From the NCBI RefSeq assembly GCF_025273675.1, contig NZ_CP045809.1, positions 372,001-436,000 of the forward strand: a stretch of 64,000 nucleotides of DNA, given 5' to 3'. Under the pieces are notes generated by a model. It was not told the DNA's origin. It was given only the letters and a program-made list of their open reading frames with translations, and ran no database searches. Both the position numbers and the translations under genes were made by a program. How positions within the stretch are numbered: the stretch's first letter is position 1; each line of letters begins with the position of its first letter. Origin of the DNA: Gordonia pseudamarae (GTDB taxonomy: Bacteria > Actinomycetota > Actinomycetes > Mycobacteriales > Mycobacteriaceae). Of the stretch, positions 1-9,739 are shown piece after piece.

Positions 1-2
1 AC

Positions 3-1511
3 GCGTCGGCCCTGGAACGCCAGAATCCGGCCAAGGCGGCAACCTACACCACCGCACCCGCGCAGGCCGGCGAGTCGCTCGCGGCCACGCTGGCGGCGAT
101 GAAGGCCGACGACATCGACGTCGAGGTCGACAAGCCCGTCCAGTTCAGCGACGGCACGGCCTCGTTCTCCCTCAAAACCACCTGGAAGTGGCAGAACAAG
201 CGCACCTTCACCTCGGTGACGTCCGGAAACGCGCGGCACCTGTCGAGCGGCTGGCGCGTCACCTGGGACCCCGACCTCATCTATTCGGGCCTGCCCAACG
301 GCGGCGCCCTGCGCCTGATCCGTACCGACGCCACACCCTCACCGAAGGTGCGCAGCAGCAGCGGCAAGACCTTCATATACGAGCAGCAGGTCAACGACCT
401 CATCCTCGACCCGGCCAAGACCCGCAACGTCGTGTCATCGACGAACGCGCTCGCCACGATGCTGGAGCCCATCGCACCCCTCATCACCGCCGATGTGATC
501 GCCGAAAAGCTCGCCGCCGCACCCGGAAAGCCGATCGTCGCGGTGACCCTGCGCGACACCGACATGGGACTGCTCGCCGGTGCCCCCGACACGATCGCCG
601 GGGTGTCGGCCCGTAACTACGGCAAGCTCGTCATGGCCGACCGGCGCCTGTCGTCCCCGCTCGAGGTGGGACTCACCAACTACTGGCAGGCCATCCGCGA
701 CGCCACCTCTGGCTGGCAGGTGCAGATGACCGCGCCGGGCAGCAGTCCGCGCAAACTCGTCGGCGAGCAGGGCCCGGCCGGGCCGGACGTCAACACCACC
801 ATCGACGAGAACGTCCAGTTGTCCCTCGGTGACGCGGTCGTCGAGGTGGGGCAACCGGCCACGATGCTCATCCTCGATGCGAGCACCGGCGGAGTCCTCG
901 GCTTCGCGCAGAACTCGTACGCCGCTGAACGCGGCATCAACGTCGACAGCACCTACCCGGTCGGCGCCACCCTCGACCCGGTATGGGAGTCCATCGACGC
1001 CGCGTCCGGTTCGGACGGGCAGTCACGCGGACGACTCCTCGACCGCAGCGGTCTCGGGGTGCGGTTCACCGTGCCCGGCGCCAGCGCGCTCGTCGGCGTC
1101 GGGCCGACGGTGACGGCCATCGACTACAAGTCCGACACCACCGCGGTCTCGATGATGAATATGGGTGCCTTCGGTGTCGCATTGGCCCGGAGCCGCCAGA
1201 ACGCACCGCCCGTCGCCCCGTACGTGATCAAGGGTGTGCCCACCAAGGTGACCGGCGGAGAACTCGGCGAGATCGGTTCGACGATCACCGAGCCCGTGCT
1301 CGAGGCGATGGCGAAGACGGTTGCCACCGGCGACGCCAGCGACCTGGCCAACGCGCCGGGACTCAAGGCGCTGGTCGGAACCAACGGACCGCAGGGGCCG
1401 GGCTGGTTCCTCGGGTTGCAGGACGGCAAGGTCGTCGTGATCTACACCGAGGGCGAGAAATCCGGCACGGCGGCCCTGCAGGTGGCCCAGAAATACTTCC
1501 GGATCAAATAG
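3..1511 (+). CDS. Penicillin-binding protein homologue with degenerate transpeptidase domain (5' end outside window)
   Basis: The frame is open from the window edge, so the N-terminus is missing; 502 residues are visible. The visible N-terminal part resembles the NTF2-like (MecA_N) and PBP-dimer regions of mycobacterial PbpA-like lipoproteins, and the C-terminal half aligns by eye to a class B transpeptidase. All catalytic motifs look lost. Where Gly-Ser-x-x-Lys is expected, the codons at 963-977 give Gly-Ala-Thr-Leu-Asp. No SxN is obvious. The Lys-Thr-Gly-Thr site reads Leu-Val-Gly-Thr at 1371-1382. The conserved GPQGPxWF stretch after it is kept. I infer a catalytically dead PBP paralogue, perhaps a scaffold or regulator of peptidoglycan synthesis. 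The membership call is firm; the lack of activity is inferred from the motifs. Confidence 0.8.
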   Translation, partial: ASALERQNPAKAATYTTAPAQAGESLAATLAAMKADDIDVEVDKPVQFSDGTASFSLKTTWKWQNKRTFTSVTSGNARHLSSGWRVTWDPDLIYSGLPNGGALRLIRTDATPSPKVRSSSGKTFIYEQQVNDLILDPAKTRNVVSSTNALATMLEPIAPLITADVIAEKLAAAPGKPIVAVTLRDTDMGLLAGAPDTIAGVSARNYGKLVMADRRLSSPLEVGLTNYWQAIRDATSGWQVQMTAPGSSPRKLVGEQGPAGPDVNTTIDENVQLSLGDAVVEVGQPATMLILDASTGGVLGFAQNSYAAERGINVDSTYPVGATLDPVWESIDAASGSDGQSRGRLLDRSGLGVRFTVPGASALVGVGPTVTAIDYKSDTTAVSMMNMGAFGVALARSRQNAPPVAPYVIKGVPTKVTGGELGEIGSTITEPVLEAMAKTVATGDASDLANAPGLKALVGTNGPQGPGWFLGLQDGKVVVIYTEGEKSGTAALQVAQKYFRIK

Positions 1512-1588
1512 TCGCCCCGGTTGGCGGGCGGACCAGGTTCACGGGGTTGCCCGTGTAGGGGATTCGCGGCGCGGGGGATGCCGGTCGC

Positions 1589-2056
1589 TCAGGCGGTTCG
1601 GCGGCCGATCAGCGCTGCGACGGCACGCCAGCCGAGCAGGAACAGGCCCAGTGCGATGCTCGCTACGATCACGAAGCTGACCGCGACACCCTGATGGAAC
1701 AGCCAGCGCAGCAGCATCCCGATCGCGACGGTGCACACCCAGATGGTGATCGCCTGCGGCAGTCGTTCCGGGTGGAACAGGCGTTCGTCGGAGCCGGCCG
1801 ACTCGACGCTGGTGTACAGGTAGACCAGGGTCCAGCCGACGGCGGTGCCCACCGCGAACGGCCACAACGTGTCGAGAATCCCGGCCGGGGACAGGCCGTG
1901 CTCGTGATCAGCGCGGCCGATGATCACGAAGACCACGACCGCGACCAGATCGAGCAGGGCGGTCGCCCACACCGGGACCGTGTACCGCCGCCCCTCGCGC
2001 GGATGCCGGTCCGGCTCCGCCCCGGAGAAGGTGCCGGGCCCAGATGCAGCGCTCAT
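1589..2056 (-). CDS. DUF3054 family membrane protein
   Basis: A 155-residue protein with about four hydrophobic segments. It shows the typical DUF3054 pattern: an N-terminal LDLVAVVVFVIIGR helix, a TLWPFAVGTAVGW segment, and a C-terminal AVSFVIVASIALGLFLLGWRA helix. The function of the family is unknown. I prefer the ATG at 2056 because upstream residues in the longer frame look non-conserved. It is convergent with the PBP homologue and followed upstream by the flippase-like gene on the same strand, possibly in one transcription unit. Confidence 0.8.
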   Translation of the reverse strand: MSAASGPGTFSGAEPDRHPREGRRYTVPVWATALLDLVAVVVFVIIGRADHEHGLSPAGILDTLWPFAVGTAVGWTLVYLYTSVESAGSDERLFHPERLPQAITIWVCTVAIGMLLRWLFHQGVAVSFVIVASIALGLFLLGWRAVAALIGRRTA

Positions 2057-2130
2057 GACCTGTACGGTAGCGCCCCTCGCCACCGATTGTCGTTCCGCGT
2101 ACCAGCTGCTGTTCCCCGGGCTGGTTGTTC

Positions 2131-3324
2131 TCAGGGCCGGTTGTTGTTCTCGGGCCGGTCGTCGTCCTCGGTGGTCCGAGCGTGATCCGGGTCCGGGCCA
2201 GGGGGGGCGGGGGGCGAACCGCGGGCATGGCGATCGTCGGGCTCCTCACCGCGGGCGGCCGTTTCGTCGGCCTCGAGTTCGGTGCCGATGTCGCCGTCGG
2301 GCCGGATCGCCGAGCGGAACATGAAGTAGATGACCACCCAGCCGACGATGGCCACCAACACGTAGCTGATCAGCCGGTACACCAGAACCGCGGTCAGCGC
2401 CTTCTCCACCGGCATACCGGCGCTGGTCAGGGCCGGCACCAGCATGGCGTCCACCACGCCGATACCACCGGGCAACAACGGGACCGCGGTGCCGACCGCC
2501 TTCGACGCCGCGTACGCCACCATCAGGCCGGAGTAGCTCGGGTAGGAGTCGACCGCCCAGCAGGCGAACATCAGGCAGGCGACGTCGGTGACCCAGTTGA
2601 AGAAGCTCCACCCGAACGCGACCGTCGTGTCGCGTCTGTTCAGCTGGACGGCCCGCAACTGCTCGAGTGTCTCGAAAAGCTTGGCGACGCCGTGATCGAG
2701 CGGCTTGTTGCGGAACTGGTTGATCCACTCCAGAATCTTGACGCCGGTGGACTGCAGGCTCTCGGGGTGCGTGGAGAAATACTGCAGCAACGCGGCCACT
2801 GCGATGAAGCCGAGCACCGAGAACATCACCGAGAACGGGCTGGTCTTGGCGCCCGCGATCATCGCGCCACCGAAGCCGAGCACCGCCAGACCCACCCCGG
2901 CGAGCAGCCCGGACATCACCACCTGCCACGACGCCACCACCGGCGTGGCACCCCACTTGCGGGTCTGCCGGTAGGTGAACGCGGGCGCGAGGACCTGCCC
3001 GCCCGGCATCGTCTGGCTCAGGGAATTGGCCGCCAACACCACCGACAGCGACTTGAACTGCGACACCCGTACGCCCGCGGACCGGAACAGGGTGCGCTGG
3101 ACCTGTGCGAAACTGTCCATGGACAGCATCGCCGCGACGATGCACGCGAGCACCCACGCCCAGTTGAGTTCTCCGATGCTCGCCCACGCGTCTTTGAGTT
3201 TGGGCCAGATCAGTACCGCTTCGACGATGAGAGTCACCGCGATGAGTACCAGCAGCACCCATCTGACCCACCGCCAGCGTTGTCGCGCCGGCCGGCCGGA
3301 TTGGGTATCGCCGTCCGAGCACAT
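2131..3324 (-). CDS. Lysylphosphatidylglycerol synthase TM-region / flippase-like integral membrane protein
   Basis: A 397-residue polytopic protein of the LPG_synthase_TM (YbhN/UPF0104) family. Visible family features are the SLSQTMPGGQVLAPA motif near residue 100 and a PLLPGGIGVVDAML motif near residue 285 in a membrane segment. It lacks the soluble aminoacyl-transferase domain of MprF, so it may be a lipid flippase or transporter component rather than a synthase. The last 50 or so residues are a charged, Pro- and Asp-rich cytoplasmic tail ending in an Asn-run. Position next to mmpL3 resembles M. tuberculosis Rv0204c, as I recall that locus. The start ATG at 3324 lies only 35 bp from the divergent histidine kinase gene, so the two share a promoter region. 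Confidence 0.8.
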   Translation of the reverse strand: MCSDGDTQSGRPARQRWRWVRWVLLVLIAVTLIVEAVLIWPKLKDAWASIGELNWAWVLACIVAAMLSMDSFAQVQRTLFRSAGVRVSQFKSLSVVLAANSLSQTMPGGQVLAPAFTYRQTRKWGATPVVASWQVVMSGLLAGVGLAVLGFGGAMIAGAKTSPFSVMFSVLGFIAVAALLQYFSTHPESLQSTGVKILEWINQFRNKPLDHGVAKLFETLEQLRAVQLNRRDTTVAFGWSFFNWVTDVACLMFACWAVDSYPSYSGLMVAYAASKAVGTAVPLLPGGIGVVDAMLVPALTSAGMPVEKALTAVLVYRLISYVLVAIVGWVVIYFMFRSAIRPDGDIGTELEADETAARGEEPDDRHARGSPPAPPGPDPDHARTTEDDDRPENNNRP

Positions 3325-3359
3325 GATGGCTACCCTAGCGACCCCCCTGCTATGCGATT

Positions 3360-4613
3360 GTGAATGAGGGGTTCAGAGCGTCGTCCGAACGACCGACGGG
3401 CGGCGCCGACGGTGGTCGTGTCCTGCCCGGTTTCCCAGGGATCGTCGACGCGGATCCGGTGGGTCCGCTCTGGCGTGGCGCGCAGTTGTTCCGGGCGGTC
3501 AGCTACTGCTACGCGCTCGGCTTCCACATCGCGGTCAACGACGATCTGACCCATTCGGGTGTCGCCTGGGCGCTGTTCGGCGTGCTCACCGTGGTCACCG
3601 CCGCGTGCGGAGTCGGCTACTACCGAGGTTTCGCCCGCACCAGGTACTGGGTGGCCGGCGAGATCACCGTCGTCGTCGCCCTCATGTTGTCGACGATGCT
3701 GGTGGCCGACGACCACTGGGCGCTGGGCAACCAGACATGGCCGACCACGTTGTGGGCCACCAATGCGATGATCTCGGCCGCCCTGCTGTGGGGGCCGTGG
3801 TCGGGAATCGAGACCGGCCTGGTGATCGGCGCGTCGAGCACCATCGTGAAAGGCACGTTCGACCCCAACCTCGGCCGCAACGCGACGATCATCGTCATCG
3901 TCGCCGCCGGGCTGGCCGTCGGTATCGCCGGGTCCACCGCGCGCCGGCTGCACGAGACGCTCAGCGCGGCCGAACGCCGGGCCGCGGCAGCCGAGGAACG
4001 TGAGCGTCTGGCCCGCCAGGTCCACGACGGGGTGTTGCAGACGCTGGCCTACATCGCCAAGCACGGCCGCGAGATCGGCGGTCCGAGCACCCGGCTGGCC
4101 GAGTTGGCCGGTGAGCAGGAGCGGGCGCTGCGGATGATGATCGCCGACATCGGCGAGGCCGACACCCAGATCGTGGCTGTCGCCGACGACGCGGCGGGAG
4201 ACACCGACACCGTCGATCTGACCGTCGTGCTGCGCGGACTGGCCGCCGACGATGTGTCGGTGAGCGCACCGGGCACCCCGGTGCCCGTGGGTCGGGAGGT
4301 GGCCGGTGAACTGCGGGCGGCACTGACGAACGCGATCGCCAACACCAGGACGCACGCCGGACCGGGTGCCCGGTCGTATGTGCTGCTCGAAGACCTCGAC
4401 GACGAGGTAGTGGTCAGCGTGCGCGACGACGGTGTGGGTATCGAACCCGGACGCCTGGAGCAGGCTCGGCGAGACGGCCGGATGGGGGTGTCCAAATCGA
4501 TCGTCGGCCGGATCGAAGCACTCGGCGGACGGGTGCTGCTCGTCTCCTCGCCCGGCGCGGGCACAGAATGGGAATGGACCGTGGCATGTCGTGAGCAACA
4601 GCCATGTTCGTGA
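3360..4613 (+). CDS. MacS-family sensor histidine kinase
   Basis: A 417-residue membrane kinase. The N-terminal 200 residues hold about five hydrophobic segments and a short coiled-coil (HETLSAAERRAAAAEERE). The HisKA_3 phosphoacceptor box LARQVHDGVLQ follows at about residue 220, and the ATP-binding domain has the G1 motif VRDDGVGIEPG near residue 360. The HPK7/NarX-type HisKA_3 domain fits a NarL-type response regulator, and one is encoded 57 bp downstream. The start codon is GTG; an exact start is not certain. The last residues are encoded inside a 19-bp tandem repeat, so the C-terminus may vary between strains. By family it probably senses cell-envelope or antibiotic stress; the ligand is not visible. 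Confidence 0.85.
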   Translation: MNEGFRASSERPTGGADGGRVLPGFPGIVDADPVGPLWRGAQLFRAVSYCYALGFHIAVNDDLTHSGVAWALFGVLTVVTAACGVGYYRGFARTRYWVAGEITVVVALMLSTMLVADDHWALGNQTWPTTLWATNAMISAALLWGPWSGIETGLVIGASSTIVKGTFDPNLGRNATIIVIVAAGLAVGIAGSTARRLHETLSAAERRAAAAEERERLARQVHDGVLQTLAYIAKHGREIGGPSTRLAELAGEQERALRMMIADIGEADTQIVAVADDAAGDTDTVDLTVVLRGLAADDVSVSAPGTPVPVGREVAGELRAALTNAIANTRTHAGPGARSYVLLEDLDDEVVVSVRDDGVGIEPGRLEQARRDGRMGVSKSIVGRIEALGGRVLLVSSPGAGTEWEWTVACREQQPCS

Positions 4614-4657
4614 GCAACAGCAGAGTTTGTGAGCAACAGCAGAGTTCGTGAGCAACA
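4591..4657 (+). repeat. 19-bp tandem repeat between kinase and regulator genes
   Basis: Four copies of GTGAGCAACAGCAGAGTTC-like sequence start at 4591, 4610, 4629 and 4648. The kinase stop codon lies in the second copy, and the regulator's RBS follows the fourth. Each copy contains a GTG; because 19 is not a multiple of three, only the one at 4629 is in frame with the regulator. Confidence 0.9.
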
Positions 4658-4670
4658 GGGAGAGGATGCG

Positions 4671-5324
4671 ATGAACGACGAACAGCCGAGACTGCGGGTG
4701 ATGGTGGTCGATGACCATCCGATGTGGCGTGACGGTGTCGCGCGGGACCTCACCGACGAGGGCTTCGATGTGGTGGCCACCGCCGACGGTGTGGGCAGCA
4801 GTGCCCGCCGGGCCAGGGCGGTGCTGCCCGATGTGGTGCTCATGGACATGCAGCTGCCCGACGGCAGCGGTGTGCAGGCGACGGCGGCCGTCCTCGCCGC
4901 CTCGCCGGGCACGCGGGTGTTGGTGTTGTCGGCCTCCGACGAACGCGACGACGTCCTCGACGCGGTGAAGGCGGGCGCCAGCGGCTATCTGGTGAAGTCG
5001 GCGTCGAAATCCGAACTGGTGGAGGCGGTGCGCGCCACCGGCTCCGGACAGGCGGTGTTCACGCCCGGCCTGGCCGGACTGGTGCTGGGGGAGTACCGGC
5101 GGATGTCGCGGGAACCGGCCTCACCGGCCAAACCCACACTCACCGAACGTGAGACAGAGGTGCTTCGGCATGTGGCCAAAGGCCTGAGCGCCAAGCAGAT
5201 CGCCGGCCGACTCGGGGTGAGTCACCGCACGGTGGAAAACCACGTGCAGGCATCGCTGCGCAAGCTGCAACTGGGCAACCGGGTGGAGCTGGCGCGCTAC
5301 GCGATCGAGAACGGGCTCGACTGA
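4671..5324 (+). CDS. MadR-family (NarL/FixJ type) response regulator
   Basis: A 217-residue regulator. The receiver domain (about residues 8-120) has the acidic pair in VVDDH, the phosphoacceptor Asp in VLMDMQLPDG and the conserved Lys in GYLVKSAS. The LuxR-type HTH (about 150-212) shows LTERETEVLRHVAKGLSAKQIA and SHRTVENHV. I chose ATG 4671 because GGGAGAGG sits 6-12 bases upstream; a GTG at 4629 inside the repeat array would add 14 residues of repeat-encoded sequence. It forms a two-component pair with the upstream kinase. It converges with mmpL3, which suggests, without proof, an envelope-stress role. In related actinobacteria this family responds to cell-wall damage. Confidence 0.9.
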   Translation: MNDEQPRLRVMVVDDHPMWRDGVARDLTDEGFDVVATADGVGSSARRARAVLPDVVLMDMQLPDGSGVQATAAVLAASPGTRVLVLSASDERDDVLDAVKAGASGYLVKSASKSELVEAVRATGSGQAVFTPGLAGLVLGEYRRMSREPASPAKPTLTERETEVLRHVAKGLSAKQIAGRLGVSHRTVENHVQASLRKLQLGNRVELARYAIENGLD

Positions 5325-5326
5325 GA

Positions 5327-5345
5327 CACCGCGTCCGGCGCGGTG
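5327..5345. terminator. Hairpin between convergent response-regulator and mmpL3 genes
   Basis: CACCGCG (5327-5333) pairs with CGCGGTG (5339-5345) around a 5-nt loop. It ends one base before the TAG at 5346 taken as the true mmpL3 stop, and 3 bases after the regulator stop, so it may work in both directions. There is no T-run, as is common in this group. Confidence 0.6.
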
Positions 5346-8300
5346 CTACTGCTCGCTCTGGCTGCGCCGCAACAGGTCCTGAACACGGATCTGCTTGTCG
5401 TCGTCGCGGTTGGCGTGCCGGTCGGCACTGCGCGAGCCTGTTTCCTGGTTGCCGGCCACAGGGTTGTCCGCCGGCTGATCGGAGGCGTCGTGCTCACGAT
5501 TCTCCGGCGACAGACCCCGCTCCAGCAGCGACTCACCGTCGGGCCGTGACGACGCGGACAGCCGCGGCCTGCGGGCCCGTTCGGGCTGCAACGACGCGGA
5601 CAGTGGTCCGTCGGTACCCCGCCCACCCAGGTCGGGACGCCGCGCCAGCACCGACGGATCGGCCTGCGGGTCGCGCCGGGGCGGGGCAGGAGTGGTGGGC
5701 GGTGTGCGGGTGGGAGGAGGACCGGCCGGGGCCGTGGGGGCAGCGGTGCCGGGGCCTGCGCTATCGGGCCCGGCCCGGCCGGTGGCCCGGACGGGCGTCG
5801 CCGGGACGGACGTCGCCCGTTCGGGCGTGCGGCGGGAGGCCGTTGGTCGGGCCCGTCGTGGCGACGGCGTGCGCCGGACGGTCGATCGGACCCGGATTGT
5901 TCGGGTCCCGACTGCTCGGGAGTGGGCTCCGCAGGGGTGGGTTGCGCGGTCCGGGTGTCGGTGATCCGCTGCGGAATATCAACCGACGCGGGACCTCCCG
6001 GAGGCTCGGGCGGGCTGGTGTCCGAGTTCGGCCGGGCCGGTTCACCGATCGCCCGGACGGCTTCGGTGGCCGGCTGCGCGGGGAACGATCCCGACCGGAT
6101 ACCACTCGAACCGAGTGTCCAGCTGCCGGTGTCGAGGGTGTGTGCCCGGGCGTCACGGCCCGAACGCGTCAGGCGCGGCGTGCGGAAGGTCTTCCAGCCG
6201 CCGCCGCCGATGGGCTGGGGGGTTGGGGCGAATCGCACCGTGGGCAGTGCCGTGTCGCGTCCGGCGGACTCCGTCGCCGGCTCCGCGGACCGCGACGACG
6301 CGCCGGATGCGGTCGCCTTCGAGGCCGCGGGAACCGGTGGCCGAACCGCGTCGTCGGGCACCGACGTCACCGCCGGGGTTTCCCCGCCGACCGCCGGTTC
6401 CGGGGCGGGGGAGCCGGGAGCCCACAGCGGCCGTTTGGGCGCGGCGGAGTCCGGGCGCGGTGGCGGCGGTCCGGTGAGGGGATGGTTGGACCGACGGACC
6501 TGTGAGGCCATCGGCCGCGCGACACCGGCGGCGCGGGCGGCCCGCAGCACCGATGTCGGTGCCTCGGCCACCACACTGCCCGCGCTGCGGGCCACACGGG
6601 CGCCGGTATCGCCGTCGCGCAACTGATCGGGTTCGTCGTCGAGGATCGTCTCGCCCAGCCCGATCTTGCGCTGCATCGTCTGCATCCACCGGGGCGCCCA
6701 CCAGCAGTCGTCGCCGAGCAGCTTCATCGTCGCGGGCACCAGCAGCATGCGGATCACGGTCGCGTCCAGGATGAGCGCGGCGATCATGCCGAACGCGATG
6801 TACTTCATCATCACGATCTCGGACAGGCCGAACGCGCCGGTCACGACCACCAGGATCGCGGCGGCCGCGGTGATGATGCCGCCGGTATGCGCGGTGCCCA
6901 CCCGCACCGCCTCGGTGGTGCTGGCACCCTTCTGCCGGGCCTCGACCATCCGGGACAGCAGGAATATCTCGTAGTCCGTGGACAGGCCGAAGATGATCGC
7001 GATGATCAGCACCAGCACCGCCGCGAACATCGGGCCGGGGGTGAAGTCGGCGATCCCCGCGCCGTGACCGTCGACGAAGATCCAGGTGAGGATGCCGAGT
7101 GTGGCGCCCAGGCCCAGCGCCGTCATCAGCGCGGCCTTGATGGGCAGGATCAGCGACCCGAACGCCAGGAACATCAGCAGACCGGTGATCAGCACCAGCA
7201 GCGTCGTCATCAGCGGCAGCCGGCTCATCAGCGCATCCATCGAGTCCTGGGTGAGCGCGGGGGTGCCCGCCACCCACATCTGCAGGCCGTTGGTGTCGAT
7301 GGCGCGCAGATCCTTGATGGCCTCGGCGGCGGTGTTGCGGTCCACCAGCCCCGCCGACATCTCGATGATCGCCGGACCGTTCTCGCCGTACTGACCCTGC
7401 TGATCGCCCTCGGCGTCGAACTGTTTGGTGAATCCGGGGATCGCGTTGGCCTGATCGGCGATCGACTGCAGCTTCTCCGTGACCTCGGAGTCGTTGGTGT
7501 CGTAGGCGATGACCAGCTTGATGCCCTCGGTCCGCTGCGACGGGAAGGCCTCGTCGAAGGCTTCCTGAGCCTGCCGTGACTCGTTGCCCGGCGGCAGATA
7601 GGCCTCGCTGATGCCGCCGAACTTGATGCCGGCGAACGGCACGATCAGCACCAGCAGGAAGAGCATGACCGGGACGGCGGTGGCGATGGGGTGGCGCATC
7701 ACCCAGCCGGCCAGCTGCCCCCAGAAGCCGTTCTCGATCTCGGCCTTGGTCTTGGTGCGGCGCAGGAACGGCAGCCCGAGGGCGTCGACGCGTGGTCCCA
7801 GGATCGCCAGCGTCGCCGGCAGCACGGTGATCGACAGGATCGCGGCCAGGGCCACCGAGGCGATGGCGCCGTAGGCCACCGACTTGAGGAATCCCTGCGG
7901 CATGATCAGCAGACAGGCCAGCGCGGCGACGATGATCGTCGCCGAGAAGACCACGGTCTGTCCCGCCGTCATCACGGTTCTTCGGACCGCCGCCTGTGTC
8001 GAATAGCCCTCGGCGAGTTCTTCCCGGAACCTGCTGACTATGAACAGGCCGTAGTCGATGGCGATGCCCAGACCGATCAGGGTGACCACCGACTGGGCGA
8101 AGATGTTCAGTTCGGTGGTCAACGCCAGGATCTTCATGATGCCGAGTGAACCGGCGATGGTCAGGCCGCCGATGAACACCGGCAGCACGGCCGCCACCAC
8201 ACCGCCGAACACGAAGAACAGCATGAGCGCGACCAGCGGCAGCGCGATCAGCTCGGCGCGGTGGATGTCCTCGTCCATGCCGCGGGCCATCGCGCCGGCG

Positions 8301-8872
8301 ATGGGCTGCAGGCCGGCTGTCTGGAACGTTGTTCCCGGCAGATCGAACCGTTCGGCGATTCCGGTGAACTGGTCCTCGATCTTCTTGTAGTTCTCCAGGA
8401 TGACTGTGTCGTTGTCACCCCTGATGCCGATCGAGACGAACGCCTGCGTCCTGTCCGGGGAGAACAACTGTTCCCGTTTCATATCCAGCGCGGCCCGGGA
8501 GGCGGCATTGTCGCCGGCGGGCTGGAACGGGTCGAAAATTCCCGGATCCTCGCGGCCGACCACATCGGGATTCTCGTCGACCAGGGTGTTGATGAAGTTC
8601 TCGACCTTCCGGCCGAATTCCTCGTCATCGACCTTGGTGCCCTCGGGTGGGGTGATCAGGAGAATAACGTCGGATTTGTGGTCACGGCCGAATGCGGTGT
8701 CGGCGATCTGGGACCCTTTGACCGACTCGGACGTGGGGTCGAACCAGCCGCTTTGGCTGAGGTGTTTACCCAGGTCGAGACCGAACAGGCCCAGGCCGCT
8801 CATCAGCAGGACGAGCACCGCGATGACCGCGTAGCGCAGCCGGAAGACCATGGTGCCGATGGCTCCGAACAC
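5346..8872 (-). CDS. mmpL3: MmpL3, trehalose monomycolate flippase (MMPL/RND family), with apparent frameshift in the C-terminal tail
   Basis: The transport core is intact. Two porter domains alternate with 12 predicted membrane segments. The proton-relay Asp-Tyr pairs are at residues 273-274 (IAIDYGLFIVSRFREE) and 633-634 (STDYEIFLLSRM), and a GDDCWWAPRWM motif closes the core near residue 735. In mycolic-acid bacteria MmpL3 exports trehalose monomycolate to the periplasm. Gene order mmpL3-NYN-trmB-two P-loop genes-pck matches the M. tuberculosis mmpL3 region. The tail is a long Pro/Ser-rich cytoplasmic segment. The uninterrupted frame runs to 5297, but its last part has poor third-position GC and overlaps the response-regulator gene. 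From about 5650 down, a different frame ending IRVQDLLRRSQSEQ at 5346 looks native. One or more indels between about 5760 and 5925 are therefore likely, real or sequencing error. Confidence 0.9.
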
Positions 8873-8983
8873 TGCCGGCTCCTTCCACGTGACGATTGTG
8901 CCTTGAAAACAATGAGCGTACGTCTATCGGCCCGATTGTTTCAGCACCGCCTGAGTTACCGCTGAGTCGTGGCGGTCGGAAAT

Positions 8984-9739
8984 CTAGCGCAACAGTGCGC
9001 GCAGCGGCCGGAACGGGGTGAGCCAGGCGCCCTCGTCGGGCAGTGAATCGAGGCCGATTCGTGGCAACGGTTCCCTGAATACACCGTCGATATCCTCCAG
9101 ATCGGTGAATTCCAGCCCGTCCGAGGACAGCGCCCAGCTCGCGTGTTCGCGGAATCCGATCACGGTGACCGGGATCCCCTCGGCGGCCAGGGCCAGGAGT
9201 GGCTCACGGAACGCCTGGCCGTCGGCGGAGGCGACGACCACACCGGCCAGGCCGGTGTGCTCGCGCCGCAGCTCGATGTGGGCGAGCATGTCGGAGTCGA
9301 CGTCGCTGTCCTCGGTCAGCTTCGGTTTGGCGAAGACCGCGAAACCCACATTGCGCAGGGCGTCGACCCACGGGCGGACTACCTCGGCGCTGCCGGGCGC
9401 GATGTTGGTGAACACCGTGGCCTCGGGTTCGGGTGACGTTCCGGGAGTGGTGAGGGCGTCGGTGCGGCGCAGCAACCAGCGGCCCAGGGCGTCGAACCGG
9501 GGCCGGTACGCGGCCGTCGGCCGGCCGCCGATGATCGCGCCGAGCCCCATGTCCATGTTGGGCGCATCCCACACCAGCAGCACGCGGGGCGCCGCGAGTC
9601 GGCCGGAGATCGTCTCACCGAAACGTCGCGGCCCGTCCGCGGTACCGGCGGATGCCGACGCCTCGGGTGCCGATTCCGCGTGGGCGGGGGTGTCACGATC
9701 AACCATGTGGGGGAGGGTTCCTGATTCTTCCGGTCTCAC
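8984..9739 (-). CDS. NYN-domain (DUF88-like) putative ribonuclease, Rv0207c-like
   Basis: A 251-residue protein. A PIN-like NYN fold is indicated by VLLVWDAPNMDMGLG at about residues 55-70, KLTEDSDVDSDMLAHI near 140, and VVVASADGQAFREPL near 165, which place the acidic metal-binding residues. NYN proteins are typically RNA nucleases. It starts at GTG 9739, overlapping the trmB stop by the four-base GTGA, so the two are translationally coupled. An ATG at 9706 is an alternative start. It lies between trmB and mmpL3 exactly as in mycobacteria. The substrate is unknown; a role in tRNA or RNA processing is only suggested by the trmB coupling. Confidence 0.8.
   Translation of the reverse strand: MRPEESGTLPHMVDRDTPAHAESAPEASASAGTADGPRRFGETISGRLAAPRVLLVWDAPNMDMGLGAIIGGRPTAAYRPRFDALGRWLLRRTDALTTPGTSPEPEATVFTNIAPGSAEVVRPWVDALRNVGFAVFAKPKLTEDSDVDSDMLAHIELRREHTGLAGVVVASADGQAFREPLLALAAEGIPVTVIGFREHASWALSSDGLEFTDLEDIDGVFREPLPRIGLDSLPDEGAWLTPFRPLRALLR

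Noticed and set aside
2125..3363. 412-codon plus-strand frame over the flippase-like gene
   Set aside because: Composition (His/Arg/Asp/Gln) typical of an antisense shadow; membrane protein is on the minus strand.
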